64,000 nucleotides of DNA from Enhydrobacter aerosaccus (GTDB lineage Bacteria > Pseudomonadota > Alphaproteobacteria > Reyranellales > Reyranellaceae): positions 1-64,000 of the forward strand of contig CAIKZO010000044.1 of the NCBI GenBank assembly GCA_903832005.1, read 5' to 3'. This document shows positions 18,203 through 27,175 of the stretch, piece by piece; the first letter of the stretch is position 1, and every line of letters begins with the position of its first letter. Below the pieces are notes generated by a model, which was not told the origin of the DNA, did no database searches, and saw only the letters and a list, made by a program, of their open reading frames with translations. A program made the translations under genes and the position numbers.

Positions 18203-19229
18203 GGCGCCACCACGACCTTGCCGAAGACTTCGCGATCCTCGATCACCCTCAGCGCCTCGCGTGCTTCCTCGAGCTTGTAGACCTTGTCGACCAGCACCTT
18301 GAGCTTGCCGCTCTGCACCAGCTCCAGCAGCTTCTCGATGTCGGTGCGCATCCAGCCGTTGGAGCCCAGGACCTTGAGCTCGAAGGTCCAGATGAAGCGG
18401 ATGTCCTCGGTCGGCGCGTAGCCTGCGGTTGCGCCGCAGGTCAGCAGGCGACCGCCGACCTTCAGGATGCGCAGCGATTTCACCCAGGTGTCGCCGCCGG
18501 TGTAGTTCACCACCACGTCGAGGCCCTGGTCGGTGCCGGCGCCGCGCCGTGTCGGCTTGCCGTACATCGCATAGGCTTCCTTCATGAAGTCCTTCTCGAT
18601 GTAGTTGATCGTCTTGTCGGCGCCGAGTTCCATGAGACGCTTGGCCTTGGCCTTGGCCTTGGCCTTGGCGTCGGTGCCGGCGCAGGCCACGACCTCGCAG
18701 CCCGCGAGCTTGGCGAGCTGCAGGCAGCACACGCCGACGCCGCCGGAGGCGCCCAGGATCAGTATCTTCTCGCCTTTCTTGATGCCGCCGTTCGTCACCA
18801 TCATGCGCAGCGCCGTGCCATAGGCCACGGGCAATGCCGCGGCATCGGCGAAGCTGACGCCGTCCGGGATCTTCACCAGCTGGTGCGCGCGCGCCTTGCA
18901 CAGTTCCGCCAGACCGCCGTGCACCGTCTCGCCCATCAGGCCGCCCTCGATCCGGTTGATCGGATCGACCAGCACGCGGTCGCCTTTCTTCCAGCCGCTC
19001 ACACCAGGGCCGACCTCGGCGATCTCACCGGCGACATCGAGGCCCATGATGGCGGGCATCGGCACCTTGATGCCGGGCATGCCGCGTCGCGTGAAGACGT
19101 CGTGGTAGTTCAGCGACGAGGCCTTCACCGCCACGATCACGTCGCCCTCGCCGGGCACGGGATCGGGGAAGCCTGTTCGAAGACGAGGCGCTCGGGCGCG
19201 CCATGTTCGCGAACGACTGCTGCTTTCAT
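18199..19229 (-). pseudogene. Zinc-type MDR oxidoreductase (quinone reductase/alcohol dehydrogenase), frameshifted
   Basis: The reading begins MKAAVVREHGAPERLVFEQAS at 19229 and then leaves frame; the rest of the protein, from PGEGDVIVAVKAS onward, is in another frame. Adding one base to the CCCC run (plus strand GGGG at 19165-19168) joins them as ASPDPVPGEGD, the expected family sequence. The main part has GLDVAGEIAEVG, the nucleotide motif LGASGGVGVCCLQLA and a normal C-terminus. A hexanucleotide repeat encodes AKAKAKAKA near the middle. It lies 10 bases after the ligase stop and overlaps the thioesterase start. Whether this is decay or a base-calling error is open; the intact form would be an NAD(P)H-dependent reductase or dehydrogenase. 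Confidence 0.8.
18641..18670. repeat. In-frame hexanucleotide repeat, five TTGGCC/G units
   Basis: Four exact TTGGCC units and a fifth ending in G lie inside the MDR gene and encode an alternating Ala-Lys stretch between the Rossmann strand and the next helix. Copy-number change would keep the frame. Confidence 0.7.
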
Positions 19230-19239
19230 GGGGCTGCTT

Positions 19240-20743
19240 TCATTCTGCAAGTGCTCCTGGTGGGATCTGCTTGGCAAGCACGCGCTTGTCGATCTTGTTG
19301 GTGCCGGCCAGCGGCATCTCGTCGACGAAGAAGACGCGGCGCGGATGCTGGTACGGCGGTGCGTTGGCCAGCGCATAGGTCTTCACCGCTTGTTCGTCGA
19401 GGTCGCTGCCCTTGGTGCGCACGACGAAGGCCACCGGCTTGTGGCCCTTCAGCTCGTCCGGCACCGGAAGAACCGCGGCCTGGTCGATCCCGGGATGACG
19501 CTCCAGCATCTTCTCGACCTCGCCGGGATAGATGTTCTCGCCGCCGCACACGAACATGTCGTCGACCCGGCCGACGAAATAGTGAAAGCCATTGGCGTCG
19601 CGGCGGAACACGTCGCTGGTGCGATAGTAACCGTCGGGCGTCATCACCTCGGCCGTCTTGGCGGGCAGCTTGTGATAGTGCGTCATCAGGGCGCCGCATT
19701 TCATCTGGAGTTCGCCTTCGTCTGTGACCTCGTGGCCGTCGCGCACGAGGCGCAGCTGCACGGCAGGGCTCGGATAGCCAGTGGAGATGTCGGGCGTCGG
19801 CAGGCCGCCCGGATGCGGGCCGAACACGACGGGGCCCGCTTCCGTGGTGCCGTAGCCGTTGCCGATGAGCGCCTTGGGGAACGCCGCGCGGGTCTGGTCG
19901 ACCAGTGACTGGGTGATCGGCGCCGAGCCCATGCGCACGGCCTCGACGGCGGAAAGGTCGGTGCTGGCCAGCAACTCCTTCTCGCGCAGCAGCATGGCGA
20001 TCATGGTCGGCACGGAGGTGAGGAAGGCCACACGATGCTTGGCGGCGGCGGCAATGTAGCCCTTGGTCGTGAACTGCGGCAGCAACACGACGGTGTCACC
20101 ATGGCTGAAGGTGGTCTGACACATCGCCAGCCCGTTCATGTGATAGAGCGGTGCGGCGACCAGCGCGCGCTGGCCTTCGGGCACGGGCCGGCGCGGCCGC
20201 TGGCTGATCGCCCAGAGGTGCGAGTAGTGCGACAGCACCACGCCCTTGGGCCGGCCGGTCGAGCCGGACGTATAAAGGAACATCGCCGACTCTTCGGGCT
20301 CCATCGCCAGCGGCGTGAAGGGCCCCTCGTCGAGCAGCGCCGTGAAGTCCTTGTCGAAGGATCTTTGGCACCGTGTCCGGCGCCAGCGGCAGGCGCGCGT
20401 CGTCGCCGATCACCAGCTTGGCGTCACAGTCGCCCATGATATAGGCCACGGTTTCGGCCGGCAGTTTCCAGTTCACCGGCACGGAGACCAGGCCCGCCTG
20501 CATGGTGCCGAGGAAGGTGAGCAGGAACTCGGCGCGATTGGCCGACAGGATCGCGACCCGGTCGCCACGCTGAAGCCCGCGCTTCAGCAGGCCACGTGCG
20601 ATCGCGCCGGTAAGACGCACTACGTCGCCGTAGGTGTAACGCCGCTCGGTGCCGTCACCGCCCTCGTCGATCAGCGCCAGCGCGTCCGGCGGCACGGCAC
20701 GCGACAGCGCATCGCCCTGGTTGTCGTATTTGAGACCGCGCAT
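19240..20743 (-). pseudogene. Acyl-CoA ligase (AMP-forming), frameshifted
   Basis: The N-terminal part from MRGLKYDNQGDALSR at 20743 (with GLQRGDRVAILSANRAEFL and VPVNWKLPAETVAYI) runs in one frame to PKI. From FDKDFTALLDEGPF onward the ligase continues in another frame, with the adenylation motif YTSGSTGRPKGV, the YGTTEAGP motif and the C-terminal GTNKIDKRVL containing the catalytic lysine. Removing one base at the GG at 20359-20360 (plus strand) restores one protein of about 500 residues. The enzyme would activate a carboxylic acid to its CoA thioester. It follows the glyoxalase-like gene by two bases and precedes the reductase by ten. Separate translation of the C-terminal part from an internal ATG is unlikely to be functional. 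Confidence 0.82.
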
Positions 20744-20745
20744 GC

Positions 20746-21588
20746 CTATTCGATGAACTCCAGCACGGCGTTGATCGCCTGTTTGGCGGGGACGATCACG
20801 CGATCGGCCTTCTTGACCACGCCCTCGATCTTGCCCGCCTGCAGCGCCGCGCCCGCCTTGGCGAGCGAGATGGTGCGAAGCGTGAGGCCTGCCATGTAGG
20901 CGGGACGGCCCTCGGCATCGGGCGCTGCGTCGCCGAACTCGGCCTTCAGCGTGGCCTCGGTGACGATGTCGTAACGCGCGTTTCCGACCGTGAGCGACTT
21001 GCCGCCCTTGATGTCGTGGATCGACTCGGTTCCGAACATGTCGGCATAGAGCTTCGAGGCCTTCGCCGGATCGGGCTCGACGACGATCGCGCGTGCGACA
21101 GCGACCGAACCGTTGGCATGATGGCGCCACTCGTCGCGCCACACCAGGTCGCGCGTGAAGTGATGGCAGAAATAGACGCGGCCATAGGGCATGTGGCCGG
21201 GCTTCATGCGGATCGTGCGGAAGCGCGCATCGCCTTCACCGCCGGTGTACTTCACGGGCCGTGTGAATTCGACCGGCGCGTCGAACGGCGCGCCGACCTT
21301 CTGCAGCTCGGCGTAGGTCACGGCCGAATCCTCGGAGCCGAACACCAGCCCATTGAGGCCAAACGCATAATTCAGGATGTCGAGACGACCGGACGTTGCG
21401 TTCTTGGGCACGGCGATCAACTCGAGATAGTCGGTGCCGAACATCGCCAGGTGATTCATCGATCCCAGCGAATGATAGCCGCGCTCGGTCAAGGTGAAGC
21501 CGAGGCGACGATAGACGTCGGCGGCATGGTCCATATCGTCGCGCGCGTTGATGACGACGTGGTCGAGGGTGGCCAAAGGTAATGTCAT
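20746..21588 (-). CDS. Glyoxalase-like (VOC) domain protein
   Basis: The 280-residue protein has two betaalphabetabetabeta modules. The first begins LATLDHVVINARDDMDHAADVYRRLGF with a metal-ligand-type histidine, and HLAMFGTDYLELIAV closes it. The second module is weaker, from about VVEPDPAKASKLYADMFG. This is the larger glyoxalase-like group, not lactoylglutathione lyase. VOC enzymes include extradiol dioxygenases and isomerases; no function can be fixed. It is the first gene of the reverse operon, and the 136-base spacer to the divergent peptide receptor gene must hold both promoters. Confidence 0.8.
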   Translation of the reverse strand: MTLPLATLDHVVINARDDMDHAADVYRRLGFTLTERGYHSLGSMNHLAMFGTDYLELIAVPKNATSGRLDILNYAFGLNGLVFGSEDSAVTYAELQKVGAPFDAPVEFTRPVKYTGGEGDARFRTIRMKPGHMPYGRVYFCHHFTRDLVWRDEWRHHANGSVAVARAIVVEPDPAKASKLYADMFGTESIHDIKGGKSLTVGNARYDIVTEATLKAEFGDAAPDAEGRPAYMAGLTLRTISLAKAGAALQAGKIEGVVKKADRVIVPAKQAINAVLEFIE

Positions 21589-21724
21589 GCAATGCTCCTC
21601 TGCGGAGAATGTACGTCCAAACAGAGCGCCGCCAGCAAGATTCTCTTCTTCTGGCTCACATTTTGCTGCGACGCTGCGATCCGGGCGCTAGGCTTCGCCA
21701 CCGTACCGATTTGGGGAACACGAC

Positions 21725-23326
21725 ATGACCGCGAAATTCCGGCCCACGCGCCGCGCCACGATGGCCGGCCTTTCCGCACTGGCGCTGGGCGGTGGCCGTG
21801 CCTCCGCGCAGACGCCCGCTCCGAAGAAGGGCGGCACGCTGACCTTCCTGCAGAACAGCGAGCCCAACACGCTGATGTCGGGCACGACCACGGCCACGTC
21901 GGCGCTGACCAACAGCGGCAAGGTCGCCGAGGGGCTGCTCGAATACGATTACGACATCAAGCCACGGGCGGCGCTCGCCACCGAATGGTCGATCAGCCCC
22001 GACGGCAAGACCTATACGTTCAAGCTCCGGCCCAACGTGAAGTTCCACGACGGCAAGCCGTTCACCTCGGCCGACGTTGCCTATTCAATCCAGATGCTGA
22101 AGGCCGTGCATCCGCGCGGCCGCAACACCTTCGCCAACGTGACCGAAGTGAAGACGCCCGATCCGCTGACGGCGGTCATCGAGCTCAGCAAGCCCGCGCC
22201 GTTCCTGATCAAGGCGCTGGCGGCGGCGGAGTCGCCGATGGTGCCCAAGCACATCTACGACGGCACCGACCCGGTCACCAATCCCAACGGCAACGCGCCG
22301 ATCGGCACCGGCCCCTACAAGTTCAAGCAATGGGTGCGCGGCAGCCACGTCATCTTCGAGCGCAATCCCGACTATTGGCAGCCCGACCTGCCGCGCATCG
22401 ACCAGATGGTCTGCAAGTTCGTGCCCGATCCCGGCGCGCGCTCGGTCGCGTTCGAGAACGGTTCGGGCGACATCGGCTATCGCACGCCGGTGGCGCTGGC
22501 CGATCTCGATCGCCTGAAGAAGCTGCCGCATCTCGTGTTCGAGACCGACGGCACCAGCTACTCGTACAATGTGTCGCTGCTGCAGTTCAATCTCGACAGC
22601 CAGTACTTCAAGAACCTCAAGGTGCGGCAGGCGATCGCGCACTGCGTCGATCGCGCCGCGCTCCTCAAGGTCGTCATGTACGGCTACGGCGTCGTCTGCT
22701 CCACGCCGATCGCGCCCGGCCTCAAGGAGTTCCACGATCCGTCGCCCAGCCCTTACGGGCTCGACTTCAAGAAGGCCGAGCAGCTGCTCGACGAGGCGGG
22801 CTTCAAGCGCGGGGCGGACAAGATCCGCTTCAAGTTCCCGATGGATTACAATCCGCTCGGTGACGAGGGCCGCAAGGTCTGCGAGTTCATGCGCGCTACC
22901 CTGAGTCGCGTCGGCATCACCGTCGAGGTGCGCTCGCAGGATTTGCCTGCCTTCGCCAAGCGCATCTACACCGACCGCGATTTCGACTGCACCTACAACG
23001 GTCATTCCAACCTGTTCGATCCGACGGTCGGCGTGCAGCGCGTCTACTGGTCGAAGAACTTCAAGAAGGGCGTGCCTTTCTCGAACGGCTCGAACTACAA
23101 CAATCCGAAGGTCGATGCGCTGCTCGAGGGCGCGTCGGTCGAGAACGATCCGGTGAAACGCAAGCAGATGTTCATCGACTTTCAGAAGATCATCATGGAA
23201 GAAGTGCCGGACATCAGCCTGTTTTCGCCGCTCTATCTCACGATCAAGAACAAGCGTGTGCACGACGATTCCATGACCGCCGACGGCGTGGAATCCAACA
23301 TGGCGCAAGTCTGGCTGGATTCGTGA
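21725..23326 (+). CDS. Dipeptide/oligopeptide-type ABC receptor (SBP family 5)
   Basis: The 533-residue periplasmic receptor has a Tat-like leader (TRRATMAGLSALALGGGRASA) and then the family-5 opening GGTLTFLQNSEPNTL. EYDYDIKPRAALATEWSIS, FTSADVAYSIQML and the NPDYWQPDLPRIDQMV block are characteristic of DppA/OppA-type receptors for peptides and related compounds. It starts the seven-gene transporter-HyuAB operon; the first permease begins four bases after its stop. The ligand could be a peptide or a cyclic amide, given the oxoprolinase-type enzymes downstream. Confidence 0.9.
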   Translation: MTAKFRPTRRATMAGLSALALGGGRASAQTPAPKKGGTLTFLQNSEPNTLMSGTTTATSALTNSGKVAEGLLEYDYDIKPRAALATEWSISPDGKTYTFKLRPNVKFHDGKPFTSADVAYSIQMLKAVHPRGRNTFANVTEVKTPDPLTAVIELSKPAPFLIKALAAAESPMVPKHIYDGTDPVTNPNGNAPIGTGPYKFKQWVRGSHVIFERNPDYWQPDLPRIDQMVCKFVPDPGARSVAFENGSGDIGYRTPVALADLDRLKKLPHLVFETDGTSYSYNVSLLQFNLDSQYFKNLKVRQAIAHCVDRAALLKVVMYGYGVVCSTPIAPGLKEFHDPSPSPYGLDFKKAEQLLDEAGFKRGADKIRFKFPMDYNPLGDEGRKVCEFMRATLSRVGITVEVRSQDLPAFAKRIYTDRDFDCTYNGHSNLFDPTVGVQRVYWSKNFKKGVPFSNGSNYNNPKVDALLEGASVENDPVKRKQMFIDFQKIIMEEVPDISLFSPLYLTIKNKRVHDDSMTADGVESNMAQVWLDS

Positions 23327-23330
23327 CGAC

Positions 23331-24317
23331 ATGAGGATGGGCCGCCGCATCGCGACGACATTGAAGCGCGCGGCGATCCATGCCGGGCCGACGGTGCTGG
23401 GCATCGTCGTGCTCGACTTCTTCTTCCTGCAGCTCATGCCGGGCGACGCCGCCGACGTGATGGCGACCGAGGCGGGCTCCGCCAGCGAGGAGACGATGGC
23501 GGCGCTGCGCCACCAGTTCGGCCTCGACCAGCCGGTGCTGACGCAGCTCATGAACTTCCTCAATCACCTCGCTCATCTCGATCTCGGCTTCTCGCCGCGC
23601 TTCAACACTTCCGTCCTGGACCTGATCCTGGAGCGTCTGCCCGGCACCTTGCTGCTGATGGTGACGGCGCTGGGCTTCGCTTTGCTAATCGGCATCGTGC
23701 TGGGCTCGGTGATGGCGGCCTGGGCGGGCAAATGGCCCGACCGGTTGCTGTCGATCGTGGTGCTGCTGCTTTATTCGATGCCGGGCTTCTGGGTCGGGCT
23801 GATGGCGATCGTCCTCTTCTCGGTGAAGCTCAACTGGCTGCCCAACGACGGCAGCGAGACGATCGGCGCACATTTGACGGGCTTTTCCTTCATCGCCGAC
23901 CGTCTCTCCCATCTCGTGCTGCCGGCGCTGGCGCTCGCCTCGTTCTTCGTCGCGGTCTATGCGCGGCTGGTGCGCACCTCGATGCTCGAGGTCCAGCGCC
24001 AGGATTTCATGCGCACCGCGCACGCCAAGGGCCTGAACCCGTTCCTCGTCCAACTCCGCCATGCTTTGCGCAACGCGCTGATCCCGGTGACCACGGTGGC
24101 CGGCATGCATCTCGGCAATCTTCTGGGCGGCGCGGTCGTGGTCGAGACCTTGTTCGGCTGGCCCGGCATGGGGCGGCTGGCGCTCGAGGCCGTGCTGGCG
24201 CGCGACTTCTCGGTGCTGCTGGGCGTGCTGCTGTTGTCGTCTCTGCTGGTGATCGTGGCCAACGTGGCGATCGATCTGCTGCATGCCTGGCTCGATCCCC
24301 GGATCGGTGAAGCGTGA
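23331..24317 (+). CDS. ABC transporter permease, DppB type
   Basis: The 328-residue inner-membrane protein has one helix near the N-terminus, a periplasmic region containing FGLDQPVLTQLMNFLNHLAHLDLGFS (the usual DppB/OppB N-terminal motif), and five C-terminal helices. The EAA loop, TAHAKGLNPFLVQLRHALRNALIPV, contacts the ATPases. It starts four bases after the receptor stop and overlaps the next permease start as GTGA. Confidence 0.9.
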   Translation: MRMGRRIATTLKRAAIHAGPTVLGIVVLDFFFLQLMPGDAADVMATEAGSASEETMAALRHQFGLDQPVLTQLMNFLNHLAHLDLGFSPRFNTSVLDLILERLPGTLLLMVTALGFALLIGIVLGSVMAAWAGKWPDRLLSIVVLLLYSMPGFWVGLMAIVLFSVKLNWLPNDGSETIGAHLTGFSFIADRLSHLVLPALALASFFVAVYARLVRTSMLEVQRQDFMRTAHAKGLNPFLVQLRHALRNALIPVTTVAGMHLGNLLGGAVVVETLFGWPGMGRLALEAVLARDFSVLLGVLLLSSLLVIVANVAIDLLHAWLDPRIGEA

Positions 24318-25195
24318 CCGTCGAAGCCGAGATCGTCGATACCGGCAGTCGCGCCGCGCCCAAGAAGGGCCGCCGCCTGCGCGCCTTCCTGCGCAACCCG
24401 ACCTTCGTGGCGGGTGTGGCGATCCTGGGCTTCTTCGTCTTTATCGCACTCTTCGCCGATGTGCTGTTCTCAGACGATCCGATGGCAATGATGAGCTCGC
24501 CGCTGGTCTGGCCGGGCGAGGACATGCAGTTCCCTCTGGGCACAGACCAGCTCGGCCGCGACGTGCTGTCGATGCTGGCCCATGGCGCGCGTGCCTCACT
24601 GCTGGTCGGCATCTCCTCGGCCGCGATCGGGCTCGCCATCGGCATGGTGGTGGGCGCCGCCGCCGGCTTCTTCGGCGGCTGGGTTGATACAGTGTCGATG
24701 CGGCTGGTCGAGCTGTTCCAGACCACGCCCACGTTCCTGCTGGTGATCGTGATCGTGTCGATCAGCGCCCCCTCGATCACCACCATCGTCGTGGCGATCG
24801 GCATTTCATCGTGGCCCACCGTGGCGCGGCTGGTGCGTGCGCAGTTCCGCTCGTTGCGTGAGTCCGACTTCGTAATGGCCGCGCGCAGCCTGGGCTACTC
24901 GCGCCTGCGCATCATCGTTCAGGAGATTTTGCCGAACGCCCTTCCGCCGGTGATCGTCGCGGCTTCGGTGATGATCGCCAACGCTATCCTGACCGAAGCG
25001 GGTCTGTCGTTCCTCAACATGCGCGATCCCAACATCGTGAGCTGGGGCGGCATGATCGGTGATGGTCGCGAGCAGCTGCGCAACGCCTGGTTCCTGACGG
25101 CGCTGCCGGGCGCTGCCATTGCCATGGCCGTGCTGTCGCTCAATCTCGTGGGCGACGGCTTGAACGAGATCCTCAATCCGCGGAATGAGCCATGA
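24314..25195 (+). CDS. ABC transporter permease, DppC type
   Basis: The 293-residue permease starts at GTG 24314, overlapping the previous stop. It has the OppC/DppC N-terminal pattern (FLRNPTFVAGVAILGFFVF), a periplasmic LGTDQLGRDVLSMLAHGARASL block diagnostic for the C-type subunit, five helices and the EAA loop AARSLGYSRLRIIVQEILPNA. It pairs with the upstream DppB-type subunit. The stop overlaps the ATPase start as ATGA. Confidence 0.9.
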   Translation: MTVEAEIVDTGSRAAPKKGRRLRAFLRNPTFVAGVAILGFFVFIALFADVLFSDDPMAMMSSPLVWPGEDMQFPLGTDQLGRDVLSMLAHGARASLLVGISSAAIGLAIGMVVGAAAGFFGGWVDTVSMRLVELFQTTPTFLLVIVIVSISAPSITTIVVAIGISSWPTVARLVRAQFRSLRESDFVMAARSLGYSRLRIIVQEILPNALPPVIVAASVMIANAILTEAGLSFLNMRDPNIVSWGGMIGDGREQLRNAWFLTALPGAAIAMAVLSLNLVGDGLNEILNPRNEP

Positions 25196-26148
25196 GCTTG
25201 CTCGCGGTCGAGAAGCTTTCCGTCGGCTTCCCGGGCCATACCGCCGTGCACGAGTCGAGCTTCTCCCTTGATGCAGGCGAGACCCTGGCACTGGTGGGCG
25301 AGTCGGGCTGCGGCAAGTCTGTCACGGCCTTCTCGGTGATGCGTCTCCTGCCACCCAATGCGCAGGTGAAGTCGGGGCGCATCCTGTTCGACGGTCTCGA
25401 TCTCCTCACCAAGACGCCGGCCGAGATGCGCGACATCCGCGGCAAGCAGATTTCGCTGATCCAGCAGGAACCGATGACCTCGCTCAACCCGGTCCTGTCG
25501 ATCGGCCTGCAGATCACGGAAGTGATCCGCCGGCATGAGAAGGTGTCGCGCAAACAGGCGCGGGCGCGGGCGATCGAGCTGCTCGACCTGGTCAGCATCC
25601 CCGACGCGCATCGCAGGATCGACGACTATCCGCATAATCTCTCGGGCGGCATGCGCCAGCGGGTGATGATCGCCATGGCGGTCGCCTGCGGGCCGAAGCT
25701 GCTGATCGCCGACGAACCCACGACCGCGCTCGACGTGACCACGCAGGCGCAAGTGCTCGACCTGCTCGACGACCTGCGCCATCGGCTGAAGATGGCGGTG
25801 CTGCTGATCACCCACGATCTCGGCGTCGTGGCGCAATGGGCCGACCGCATCGCCGTCATGTACGCCGGCCGCATCGTCGAGAAGGCCGATATCAAGCCGT
25901 TCTTCGCCCAGCCGCTGCATCCCTATTCGCGCGGGCTTTTAGGCGCGCGCGTCGATGTAGATACCGAGGAACACTATCTCTCCGACCGGCTCACCGAGAT
26001 CCCGGGCAGCGTCGGTTCGGCGGCGGGCGAGGCGGGCTGCCCCTTCGCACCGCGCTGCCCCATCGTCGTGCCGGCCTGCCGTCTCGCGCCGCCGCCGCTG
26101 ATCGTGCAAGGCGAACGCGCTGTGGCGTGCCCGAGGGTTTCGGCGTGA
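25192..26148 (+). CDS. ABC transporter ATPase, DppD/OppD type
   Basis: The 318-residue ATPase has Walker A GESGCGKS, the Q-loop [11 protein letters not shown], signature [14 protein letters not shown] and Walker [13 protein letters not shown]. The C-terminal extension contains the cysteine cluster [14 protein letters not shown] that binds an Fe-S cluster in OppD/DppD. It energises peptide-type uptake with the next ATPase as a heterodimer. A 91-base spacer with nested palindromes separates the two, the only gap in the operon. Confidence 0.92.
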   Translation: MSLLAVEKLSVGFPGHTAVHESSFSLDAGETLALVGESGCGKSVTAFSVMRLLPPNAQVKSGRILFDGLDLLTKTPAEMRDIRGKQISLIQQEPMTSLNPVLSIGLQITEVIRRHEKVSRKQARARAIELLDLVSIPDAHRRIDDYPHNLSGGMRQRVMIAMAVACGPKLLIADEPTTALDVTTQAQVLDLLDDLRHRLKMAVLLITHDLGVVAQWADRIAVMYAGRIVEKADIKPFFAQPLHPYSRGLLGARVDVDTEEHYLSDRLTEIPGSVGSAAGEAGCPFAPRCPIVVPACRLAPPPLIVQGERAVACPRVSA

Positions 26149-26164
26149 GAGGCATTGTGCGTCA

Positions 26165-26230
26165 CCCCCTCTCCCTGCCTCTGAATTCATATTCCTCTCC
26201 CCCGATAGGGGGAGAGGCTAGGAGAGGGGG
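26165..26230. repeat. Nested palindromes between the two ATPase genes
   Basis: Inner arms CCTCTCCCCC (26194-26203) and GGGGGAGAGG (26208-26217) enclose GATA. Outer arms CCCCCTCTCC (26165-26174) and GGAGAGGGGG (26221-26230) enclose the whole. This C/G-rich CTCTCCCCC...GGGGGAGAG type is a common dispersed intergenic repeat. In mRNA it would form a strong stem ending ten bases before the next ATG and could reduce expression of the distal genes. Confidence 0.75.
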
Positions 26231-26239
26231 TTGCGCACG

Positions 26240-27175
26240 ATGACCGCGCTCCTCTCCGTACGTGACCTGCACACGCGTTATGCCGTCGGCAAGCAGGTGC
26301 TGCGCGCGGTCGATGGCGTGTCGTTCGAGGTCGCGCGCGGCGAGACCGTGGGGCTGGTGGGTGAGTCGGGCTGCGGCAAGAGCACGCTCGGCAAGACCGT
26401 GCTGCGCCTCGTGCCGTCGGCCGAGGGCACGGTCGTCCTCGACGGCGCCGACATCACGCATCTCGGCGACAGCGCGATGGCGCCGCACCGGCGCAAGGTC
26501 CAGATGATCTTCCAGGATCCGTTCGGCTCGCTCAATCCGCGCCAGACGATCCGCACCGTGCTCGACACCGCGCTCAAGGTCCATCGGCTGGGCGACAAGG
26601 CCGAACGCGCCCGCCAGATGCAGGAGATCGTGACCCGGGTCGGTCTGCCGGCCGACGCGTTGGACCGTTATCCGCACGAATTCTCCGGCGGCCAGCGCCA
26701 GAGGATCGGCATTGCCCGCGCGCTGATCCTGCGGCCGGCCTTGATTGTCTGCGACGAGCCGGTGTCGGCGCTCGACGTGTCGATCCAGGCGCAGATCCTG
26801 AACCTGCTGGTCGACCTCAAGCGCGACCTCGGCCTCAGTTACCTGTTCATTTCCCACGACCTGTCGGTGGTCCGATACTTCGCCGACAAGGTGCTGGTGA
26901 TGTATCTCGGCCGCATCGTGGAAAGTGCCGGCCATGCCACCTTGTGGCGCGACCCGCGGCACCCGTACACCAAGGCTCTGTTGGCGGCGGTGCCGTCGAC
27001 CGATCCGACGCACCGGCGCGCCGCGCCGCCGATCAAGGGCGAGCTGTCGACGGATATAGTGTCGGGGTGCCGTTTCAGTTCACGTTGTCCGGCCGCGACC
27101 GATCGCTGCCGGACGGAGGAGCCGCTACTGCGGCCAGTTGGAGAGAGTCATCATGCCGCCTGCCACTACGCCTAA
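26240..27175 (+). CDS. ABC transporter ATPase, DppF/OppF type
   Basis: The 311-residue ATPase has Walker A GESGCGKS, the Q-loop IFQDPFGSLNPRQTI typical of the F subunit, signature FSGGQRQRIGIARA and Walker B LIVCDEPVSALD. The C-terminus has the CRFSSRCPAATDRC cysteine cluster. The ATG at 26240 lies ten bases after the palindrome; an in-frame TTG at 26231 is less likely. The gene runs 23 bases into hyuA. Confidence 0.92.
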   Translation: MTALLSVRDLHTRYAVGKQVLRAVDGVSFEVARGETVGLVGESGCGKSTLGKTVLRLVPSAEGTVVLDGADITHLGDSAMAPHRRKVQMIFQDPFGSLNPRQTIRTVLDTALKVHRLGDKAERARQMQEIVTRVGLPADALDRYPHEFSGGQRQRIGIARALILRPALIVCDEPVSALDVSIQAQILNLLVDLKRDLGLSYLFISHDLSVVRYFADKVLVMYLGRIVESAGHATLWRDPRHPYTKALLAAVPSTDPTHRRAAPPIKGELSTDIVSGCRFSSRCPAATDRCRTEEPLLRPVGESHHAACHYA

